Below are positions 1 to 4,846 of a stretch of 6,699 bases of DNA, in pieces. How positions within the stretch are numbered: the stretch's first letter is position 1; each line of letters begins with the position of its first letter. The notes under the pieces were generated by a model that saw nothing but the letters and a program-made list of their open reading frames with translations, had not been told where the DNA came from and searched no databases. The position numbers and the translations under genes are program-made. Source of the DNA: Prevotellaceae bacterium (GTDB lineage: Bacteria > Bacteroidota > Bacteroidia > Bacteroidales > UBA932). The stretch lies in NCBI GenBank assembly GCA_031279735.1, contig JAITHX010000037.1, positions 1-6,699 on the forward strand, written 5' to 3'.

Positions 1-73
1 GATGACACAGATGACGCAGATGACACAGATTCAAATCCGCGTAAATCTGCGTCATCTGTGTCATCTGTGTGCT
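1..73. repeat. Imperfect palindromic repeat of 'cagatgacg'-type words (copy A)
   Basis: Non-coding. The 26 nt arms at 6-31 and 44-69 are reverse complements at 24 of 26 positions, around a 12 nt loop at 32-43 (caaatccgcgta). The arms are built from 9 bp words of the form gatgacRca. The copy continues into the window from the left edge, so its outer boundary is unknown. An inverted, longer copy lies at 273-387. Words like this are seen as dispersed intergenic repeats in several environmental and gut bacterial groups; that is general knowledge, not something the window shows. Confidence 0.8.
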
Positions 74-284
74 AAAAACCCGAACTGCATCCCTTATAAG
101 TTATTTCTAACACATCCCTAACCACCGTATATATGACATATCCCTGCTATCCTGTCCGCCCGCCGTTTGTAGAGACGTGGCATGCCGCGTCTCCTCCATG
201 CCGCGTTTTCTATTTTAATTTCAGGATAAGGGATGTGTTAGAAATAACATAAGGGATGCAGTTCGGGTTTTTAGCACACAGATG
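62..284. repeat. Large inverted repeat, arms 62-119 and 229-284
   Basis: The segment 62-96 is perfectly complementary to 250-284 over 35 nt. After a small indel (taa at 97-99 against a at 249), 100-119 is perfectly complementary to 229-248 over 20 nt. The 109 bp spacer at 120-228 contains no credible ORF, and a smaller palindrome sits near its middle. Because the repeats outside these arms (1-73 and 273-387) are also inverted copies of each other, this is the inner part of a nested inverted repeat of about 390 bp. It could form a long cruciform or hairpin. No transposase is encoded. Confidence 0.9.
172..193. repeat. 22 nt palindrome inside the inverted-repeat spacer
   Basis: The 22 nt can fold fully on themselves, with ten Watson-Crick pairs and one G-T pair (178/187), centred on the two bases at 182-183. 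A partial second copy of its core word (catgccgcgt) follows at 197-206. It lies close to the centre of the surrounding 390 bp inverted repeat. It has no adjoining T-tract on either strand, so I do not call it a terminator. Confidence 0.7.
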
Positions 285-387
285 TGGCAGATGACGCAGA
301 CGCAGATGAAGCAGATGACGCAGATGACGCGGATTTACGCGGATTTACGCGGATTTGAATCTGTGTCATCCGCGTCGTCTGTGTGCT
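273..387. repeat. Imperfect palindromic repeat (copy A'), inverted and expanded relative to 1-73
   Basis: The ends are perfect 10 bp complements (273-282 and 378-387, agcacacaga / tctgtgtgct). The interior has repeated cagatgacg-type words. At 331-357 there is a 10 bp tandem (ggatttacgc twice, then a partial third copy). Read on the minus strand it follows copy A almost word for word (gatgacacagattcaaatcc, then cgcgtaaatc units), but with extra units, so the two copies differ by expansion or contraction of short words. No coding function is supported. Confidence 0.8.
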
Positions 388-431
388 AAGTTATTTCTAT
401 ACTTCTGTCGTGTTAAAATCGTGAGATGTAG

Positions 432-451
432 GGGCGCGATTTATCGCGCCC
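432..451. repeat. GC-rich hairpin inside the MITE (left)
   Basis: Perfect 8 bp stem gggcgcga / tcgcgccc with a 4 nt loop (ttta, 440-443). A related copy in the opposite orientation lies at 489-508 (gggcgctataaatcgcgccc). Together the two make the internal arms of the element's overall fold. Confidence 0.8.
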
Positions 452-488
452 TTAAGACGCGATTTATACGTGATTTATCGCATCTTGC

Positions 489-508
489 GGGCGCTATAAA
501 TCGCGCCC
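489..508. repeat. GC-rich hairpin inside the MITE (right)
   Basis: Inverted relative of the 432-451 hairpin. The outer gggcgc and gcgccc pair perfectly; the middle is less symmetrical than in the left copy. It is followed by ataaatct, which answers agatgta before the left copy, so the inverted symmetry of the element extends beyond the terminal repeats. Confidence 0.75.
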
Positions 509-569
509 ATAAATCTAACTATTTTAACACGACAGAAGTATAACACATCCCTAAGTCGCCAAAAAGAGA

Positions 570-610
570 AAAACAAAAACGCCAATTGCTTAATCCGAAA
601 GCAATTGGCG
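570..610 (-). terminator. Rho-independent terminator of the tRNA-Leu gene
   Basis: Positions 580-590 and 600-610 form a perfect 11 bp stem (agcaattggcg on the plus strand at 600-610) with a 9 nt loop. Read on the minus strand, the stem is followed by a T-rich tract (gtttttgtttttctc, covering about 580-566). It lies 10 nt past the 3' end of the tRNA on the same strand, so its job as the tRNA transcript's terminator is clear. Confidence 0.9.
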
Positions 611-620
611 TATAACACTG

Positions 621-704
621 TACCCGGAGCCGGGGTCGAACCGGCATGGAGTTGAATCCACTGGTGTTTGAGACCAGCGCGTCTACCGATTCCGCCATCC
701 GGGC
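621..704 (-). tRNA. tRNA-Leu, anticodon CAA
   Basis: The minus strand gives an 84 nt class II tRNA. The acceptor stem is GCCCGGA / TCCGGGT (first pair G-T) with discriminator A. The D-stem is GCG/CGC with GG in the loop. The anticodon stem is CTGGT/ACCAG with loop CTCAAAC, so the anticodon is CAA, reading UUG. The long variable arm is 15 nt with a TGGA/TCCA stem, and the T arm is GCCGG-TTCGACC-CCGGC. A long variable arm with this anticodon is diagnostic of leucine. The 3' CCA is not encoded (the next bases are CAG), so it must be added after transcription. The gene stands alone, with its own promoter and terminator. Confidence 0.97.
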
Positions 705-721
705 TGCATCTTTGACGGGCG

Positions 722-751
722 CAAAGGTAAATATTTGTTTCGGGATTACAA
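722..751 (-). promoter_or_regulatory. Bacteroidetes-type promoter for tRNA-Leu
   Basis: On the minus strand TACCTTTG (729 to 722) matches the Bacteroidetes -7 pattern TAnnTTTG at all fixed positions. A TTG (751 to 749) lies 19 bp upstream in the -33 position. Transcription would start around 713-717, leaving a leader of about ten bases before the mature tRNA 5' end at 704. The spacing fits what is known of the primary sigma factor in this phylum. Confidence 0.7.
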
Positions 752-855
752 TGAGGGAGACGAAAATAAAAATTCCGTCGTTGTCGCAACCCTTTGCCGG
801 TCAATTTTTGAACTGAGGGAGCGGGTGGTTTTTTCCTCATTGTGACGATGCGCGA

Positions 856-887
856 TTCGGAGAGATGGATTTTTTTCGTTTACTTTG
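856..887 (+). promoter_or_regulatory. Possible promoter of the iron-sulfur protein gene
   Basis: TTACTTTG at 880-887 matches TAnnTTTG except at its second base, and TTCG at 856-859 is a one-mismatch -33 element with a 20 bp spacer. Transcription would start near 893-896, giving a leader of about 40 nt before the ATG at 936. The match is weaker than for recQ, but it is the best candidate in the 705-935 gap, which otherwise holds nothing but the tRNA promoter. Confidence 0.4.
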
Positions 888-935
888 CTCCCCTGAATAA
901 AAAAACAAACGGTCATTTTTTCGATTGATTGCGGA

Positions 936-2324
936 ATGTATGTGTATTTAAACGGTAGAAAAGTTGATTTTTATGATGGCGAAACTGTTATCGAGCTTGC
1001 CCGTCGCGAGGGCGTCGAGGTGCCTTCGCTGTGTTATGCGCGGGGTGCGCGTCATCGGGCGTCGTGCATGGTTTGTTCGGTGCGCGACAGGGTTACGGGA
1101 CAGTTTTTTCCCGCTTGTTCCACTCTGCCCGCCGGCGGGATGGACATCGACACCGACAGCGAGGAGGTGAGACAGCTTCGCGTCATGTCGATCGAGCTTC
1201 TTTTGAGCGATCACCGCGCCGACTGCGAGGCTCCGTGCAAAACGGCTTGTCCGGCGGGGTTCGACATTGCCGCCATGAACCGCCTCTACGATGCGGGCGA
1301 TATCGACGGCGCGCGCGAGTTCCTGCGCGACGGGCTGGTTGTTCCCGCCACTTTGTGCTACTTGTGCAATGCGCCCTGCGAAAGGGTATGCCGCAGGAAA
1401 GACTTGGATATGCCGGTCGGCATACGCGAGATAAAAAAGCTGCTGGCTGCCGGAACCCGAGCGGAGGCAATCGTTCCGCCGGCGGGCAACGGGAGGCGGG
1501 TTGCGGTTGTCGGGTCTTCGCCGGCGGGTCTTTCGGCGGCTTACAGGCTGCGGCGGCTTGGCTACGAAACAACGGTGTTTGAACGCGCGGAGGCGGCTCT
1601 TGTTCCGCATATCGAAGCGGGGAAGGTTCCGGCGGCAACTGTTGCGGCGGAACTCGAGGCTATAGAACGGACGGGGGTGAGGATAGCGACATCGTGCGGG
1701 GAAGTTTCGTTCGGCGACTACGACGGGCTTGTTTCCGACGGCAGCGCGGCGCGGCATCCCCGCGAAGCTGTTATAACTGCGCGCACTCGGCAGCCGGCGC
1801 GTCTGGTTCTCGAAGGGTTCAGGGCGGCGGCAAAGCTGGCGGCTATCCTGAGCGGGAAGGGCGGCGGCGATGCCGGCGACAATGCCGGCGACAATGCCGG
1901 CGGCGATGCGGACAACGTCAGGCTGTTCGGCTCTACCTACGGGCGTTTCAGCGAGGCGGAGCGTCTCGATCTGTCGGAGCGTTCGGCGGGCGACAAGCGT
2001 CCGAGCCGCTGCCTGCACTGCGACTGCGACCGCAAGACGGACTGTCGTCTGCGCGACTGCGCTACTCGCTTCGGCATCAAGTCGCCGCGCTATTCGCGGG
2101 AAACGTCGCTGCGGGCGCTCGACCGGCGTCGCGCCGGCGCTGGGCTGGGGTTCGAGGCGGCGAAGTGTATCAGATGCGGGCTGTGCGTTTACAACAGCGA
2201 GAACGGTTTCACGTTTGCCGCTCGCGGTTTCGACATGCGGGTAATGCTGCCTCCGGGCAACGAGGCGAATGTTGACGGGAGGCTGACGGAACTTTGCCCC
2301 ACCGGAGCGCTGTATGCGCTTTAG
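936..2324 (+). CDS. Multi-cluster iron-sulfur protein, ferredoxin plus degenerate GltD-like core
   Basis: 462 aa, probably a cytoplasmic electron-transfer subunit; no signal peptide or membrane segment is visible. Residues 1-75 form a [2Fe-2S] ferredoxin-like domain with C33, C44, C47 and C61, spaced as in NuoG and related subunits. H93, C97, C101 and C105, then C141, C144, C148 and C152, resemble the cluster-binding N-terminus of glutamate synthase small subunit (GltD) and dihydropyrimidine dehydrogenase; H93 as a ligand is inference. Residues 187-305 look like a Rossmann FAD fold, but the glycine motif reads GSSPAG and the usual second nucleotide-binding domain is absent. A low-complexity linker (about 308-327) leads to C359, C362, C364, C370 and C375, then a 4Fe-4S motif C411xxC414xxC417 with C454-P. 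The start is backed by the immediate ferredoxin fold. Partner and substrate are unknown; no hydrogenase or Nuo gene is beside it. Confidence 0.85.
   Translation: MYVYLNGRKVDFYDGETVIELARREGVEVPSLCYARGARHRASCMVCSVRDRVTGQFFPACSTLPAGGMDIDTDSEEVRQLRVMSIELLLSDHRADCEAPCKTACPAGFDIAAMNRLYDAGDIDGAREFLRDGLVVPATLCYLCNAPCERVCRRKDLDMPVGIREIKKLLAAGTRAEAIVPPAGNGRRVAVVGSSPAGLSAAYRLRRLGYETTVFERAEAALVPHIEAGKVPAATVAAELEAIERTGVRIATSCGEVSFGDYDGLVSDGSAARHPREAVITARTRQPARLVLEGFRAAAKLAAILSGKGGGDAGDNAGDNAGGDADNVRLFGSTYGRFSEAERLDLSERSAGDKRPSRCLHCDCDRKTDCRLRDCATRFGIKSPRYSRETSLRALDRRRAGAGLGFEAAKCIRCGLCVYNSENGFTFAARGFDMRVMLPPGNEANVDGRLTELCPTGALYAL
1869..1916 (+). repeat. 12 bp in-frame tandem repeat encoding an Asp/Asn-Ala-Gly linker
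   Basis: Three clear 12 bp units (gatgccggcgac, aatgccggcgac, aatgccggcggc) and a decayed fourth encode residues 312-327 of the iron-sulfur protein, as (D/N)AG(D/G) repeats. Unit number can change without shifting the frame. The linker joins the degenerate flavin-like core to the C-terminal cysteine-rich part. Confidence 0.85.
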
Positions 2325-2353
2325 CCCGTTTAGCCCGTCGTCGGGAGGGGGGG

Positions 2354-2384
2354 TGCAAGAAACATAATATTGCAGTTTCTTGTA
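2354..2384 (+). terminator. Hairpin after the iron-sulfur gene, possible terminator
   Basis: Perfect 8 bp arms caagaaac (2356-2363) and gtttcttg (2375-2382), extended by a G-T and a T-A pair to ten, around an 11 nt loop. It starts 30 nt after the stop codon. No clean T-tract follows (tcaaaattaactt), so ending transcription is a guess; mRNA 3' end protection is another possibility. The first in-frame ATG of the recQ reading frame (2370) lies in the loop of this hairpin. Confidence 0.35.
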
Positions 2385-2532
2385 TCAAAATTAACTTATT
2401 TTAAAGCAAAAATAGCCGGCGGGGGCAGTCAAAGGGGGGGTAAAGGGCGTGTGCATCGAACAAAATTGATGCTAAAATACATTGACGAACAATTTAATGT
2501 GGGCAGCAAGTCTGTCGTATGTGAAAATAAGT

Positions 2533-2563
2533 TTTGGAGGTTTATATTTTTTCTATACTTTTG
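2533..2563 (+). promoter_or_regulatory. Consensus Bacteroidetes promoter for recQ
   Basis: TTTG at 2533-2536, a 19 bp spacer, then TACTTTTG at 2556-2563 matches TTTG-N19-TAnnTTTG at every fixed base. Transcription should start near 2569-2571, leaving a leader of about 55 nt, A-rich and without a Shine-Dalgarno, before ATG 2625. The site lies downstream of the upstream in-frame ATG at 2370, which argues that translation starts at 2625. The rest of the 300 nt gap (2325-2624) holds the hairpin at 2354-2384 and G-runs near 2420-2450, and no gene that I can support. Confidence 0.75.
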
Positions 2564-2624
2564 GATAACGAATTGCAAAATAAGATTCGGAGTTAATAAA
2601 AACAGAAAAGCACTTTGGTATTGT

Positions 2625-4820
2625 ATGAAAAATTATGCGGATATTTCGTTGATTGAGTATCTAAAAAAGTATTTCGGGTTCAACCATTTCAAAGGGAATC
2701 AGGAAGTGATTATACGGAGCCTGCTGTCGGGTCACGACACGTTTGTACTGATGCCCACGGGCGGGGGGAAGTCGCTATGCTATCAGTTGCCGGCAATGCT
2801 TATGGATGGCACGGCGATAGTGATTTCTCCGCTGATAGCGCTGATGAAGAATCAGGTGGATTCGATGCGGGGATTCACCGAAGAGGAGGGTGTGGCGCAC
2901 TTTCTCAATTCGTCGCTCAACAAATCTCAGATTACGAAAGTGAAGGAGGATGTGATGAGCGGTCACACCAAGATGCTTTACGTGGCTCCCGAATCTTTGA
3001 CTAAGGACGAGAACGTTCAGTTTTTCAAACAGCTGAAAATATCGTTCTACGCTGTTGACGAGGCTCACTGCATCTCGGAATGGGGTCACGATTTCCGACC
3101 CGAATACCGCCGCATCCGCTCCATCATAGTTCAAACGGGCGTAGCGCCCATCATCGCTCTCACCGCCACCGCCACCCCGAAGGTTCAGCACGACATACAG
3201 AAGAATCTCGACATGCTGAACGCCAATGTCTTCAAATCCTCGTTCAACCGTCCCAACCTTTACTACGAAATCCGTCCGAAGCTCAACACGATGAAGGAAA
3301 TCATCAAGTTCATCAAAGCCAACGACGGCAAATCGGGCATCATCTACTGTTTGAGCCGCAAGAAGGTGGAAGAGATCGCCGAATTTCTCAAGGTGAACGG
3401 CATAAAAGCGCTTCCGTATCATGCGGGCATGGATTCGGTGACGCGCTCCAACAATCAGGACAGCTTTCTGCTCGAGGATGTGGATGTAATAGTTGCCACC
3501 ATTGCCTTCGGGATGGGAATAGACAAGCCCGACGTGCGATTCGTGATTCACTACAATATTCCCAAAAGCCTCGAAGGCTATTATCAGGAAACCGGACGCG
3601 CAGGACGCGACGGCGGCGAGGGACAATGCATCCTGTTCTACGGATATAAGGACATCCAAAAGCTGGAAAAGTTCATGCAGGGGAAGCCTCTTTCCGAACA
3701 GGAAATCGGCAAACAGCTGCTGATGGAAACCGCCGCCTACGCCGAATCGTCGATATGCCGCCGCAAACTGCTGCTGCACTACTTCGGCGAAGACTACAAT
3801 GCGGACAACTGCGAAAACTGCGACAATTGTCTCAATCCGAAAGTGCAGTTCGAAGGAAGCGAATATCTCGTGCTCGCGCTCAAAACCATTCTCGCCGTGA
3901 AGGAAAAATTCAAGTCGGAATACATAGTGCAAATACTCATGGGCACTATCAATTCCACCATAAAGTCCTACGAACACGACGAACTCGACCTCTTCGGCGA
4001 AGGCTCGGAACAAAGCACGCGCTTCTGGAACTCGGTGATTCGGAAAGCCCAGATAGAGGAATACATCAGAAAGGACATAGAAAACTACGGTCTGCTCTAC
4101 CTGACCGACAGAGGCAGACGGTATCTCGAAAACCCCGTTCCGGTAATGATCACTCAGGACAAGGAGTATGAGGACGGAGAGGACGACGATTCCATGCAGG
4201 TTGGCGGAAAGGACGGCGGGGGCGCCTGCGACGAGGAACTCCTCTCCATACTCAAGCAGGAGTGCAAAAGCGTGGCGAAGAAGCTCAAGCTGCCGCCATT
4301 CGTCCTGTTTCAGGATCCGTCGCTCGAGGACATGGCAACGCAGTATCCCGTTTCTATCGAAGAGCTGAAAAACTGTCAGGGAGTGAGCGAAGGCAAGGCG
4401 AAGAAATACGGCAAGGCGTTCGTGGAACTCATCAAAGCCTACGTGGAGGAAAAGGAAATAGTCCGCCCGCAATATACGGTAGTAAAGTCGGTTGTCAACA
4501 AATCGGTCAACAAGGTATTCATCATCCACAGCATAGACAAGAAAATAGACTTCGCCGACATTTGCCGCGCCAGAGACCTCGACATGATTTCGCTCCTCGA
4601 CGAGATAGAATCCATCGTCAACTCGGGAACGAAAATCAATATAGACTATTATATCAACGACGCGCTCGACGAGGACAAACGCGACGAAATATTCGACTTC
4701 TTCCGCAACGAAGCCGAAACGGGAACTCTCGAAGAAGCGCTCGAAGCCTTCGGCGACGATTTCGAAGAGGAGGAAATACGATTGGTGAGAATCAAATTCA
4801 TGTCGGAAATAGCAAATTAA
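2625..4820 (+). CDS. recQ: ATP-dependent DNA helicase RecQ
   Basis: 731 aa, a 3'-5' DNA helicase of recombination and replication-fork repair, cytoplasmic. Numbered from ATG 2625: motif 0 with Q26; Walker A TGGGKS at 45-50; motif Ia 67-78; DEAH box 145-148; the aromatic-rich loop 149-161 that couples DNA binding to ATPase; ALTATAT 178-184; motif V around 288-310; motif VI QETGRAGRDG 321-330. C378, C396, C399 and C402 form the zinc site, followed by the winged-helix RQC domain (about 405-505), an acidic linker (514-533), an HRDC domain (about 534-614), and a C-terminal helical extension (about 625-731) that makes it longer than the roughly 610 aa E. coli protein. The frame stays open back to 2370, but those 85 residues look like translated spacer and the promoter lies inside them, so I start at 2625. 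All catalytic residues are intact. Confidence 0.96.
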   Translation: MKNYADISLIEYLKKYFGFNHFKGNQEVIIRSLLSGHDTFVLMPTGGGKSLCYQLPAMLMDGTAIVISPLIALMKNQVDSMRGFTEEEGVAHFLNSSLNKSQITKVKEDVMSGHTKMLYVAPESLTKDENVQFFKQLKISFYAVDEAHCISEWGHDFRPEYRRIRSIIVQTGVAPIIALTATATPKVQHDIQKNLDMLNANVFKSSFNRPNLYYEIRPKLNTMKEIIKFIKANDGKSGIIYCLSRKKVEEIAEFLKVNGIKALPYHAGMDSVTRSNNQDSFLLEDVDVIVATIAFGMGIDKPDVRFVIHYNIPKSLEGYYQETGRAGRDGGEGQCILFYGYKDIQKLEKFMQGKPLSEQEIGKQLLMETAAYAESSICRRKLLLHYFGEDYNADNCENCDNCLNPKVQFEGSEYLVLALKTILAVKEKFKSEYIVQILMGTINSTIKSYEHDELDLFGEGSEQSTRFWNSVIRKAQIEEYIRKDIENYGLLYLTDRGRRYLENPVPVMITQDKEYEDGEDDDSMQVGGKDGGGACDEELLSILKQECKSVAKKLKLPPFVLFQDPSLEDMATQYPVSIEELKNCQGVSEGKAKKYGKAFVELIKAYVEEKEIVRPQYTVVKSVVNKSVNKVFIIHSIDKKIDFADICRARDLDMISLLDEIESIVNSGTKINIDYYINDALDEDKRDEIFDFFRNEAETGTLEEALEAFGDDFEEEEIRLVRIKFMSEIAN

Positions 4821-4846
4821 ATTTATAGCTTAAAAAATATCTCAAT

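Larger units (their letters stand above)
400..540. mobile_element. 141 bp MITE-like element with 20 bp terminal inverted repeats and TA target duplication
   Basis: The ends tacttctgtcgtgttaaaat (400-419) and its exact reverse complement (521-540) form perfect 20 bp terminal inverted repeats. TA flanks both sides (398-399 and 541-542). Joining the flanks with a single TA recreates aagttatttctaacacatcc, which exists uninterrupted at 98-117 and inverted at 229-248, so the empty site is visible. The interior holds two related GC-rich palindromes (432-451 and 489-508) in opposite orientation, and the whole element can fold into one long hairpin. It has no transposase, so it would need one in trans. 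Duplication of TA is typical of the IS630/Tc1-mariner superfamily; the assignment to that group is inference. A spurious short ORF (355-543) crosses it. Confidence 0.85.

Noticed and set aside
1..387. Possible CRISPR array, because short words recur at near-regular spacing
   Set aside because: The words are contiguous, degenerate and arranged as inverted copies, with no unique spacers of constant length and no cas gene nearby.
355..543. 62 aa plus-strand ORF
   Set aside because: It runs through the second palindromic repeat and the MITE, and its residues are translated inverted repeats; no start context or protein family is visible.
475..840. 121 aa minus-strand ORF
   Set aside because: It reads straight through the tRNA-Leu gene, its terminator and the MITE end.
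705..935. A small gene or riboswitch in the gap between tRNA and the iron-sulfur gene
   Set aside because: Only promoter-like sites were found; I saw no conserved aptamer pattern and no ORF with a plausible start.
948..2018. 356 aa minus-strand ORF opposite the iron-sulfur gene
   Set aside because: A shadow of GC-rich coding DNA; Arg- and Ala-rich with no motifs, whereas the plus strand has ordered cysteine motifs.
2370..2624. An N-terminal extension of RecQ
   Set aside because: No helicase or other domain is seen, and the consensus recQ promoter lies within it.
2775..4529. 584 aa minus-strand ORF opposite recQ
   Set aside because: Long, but the plus strand encodes all RecQ motifs in order; the minus-strand product has only low-complexity hydrophobic and histidine-rich sequence.
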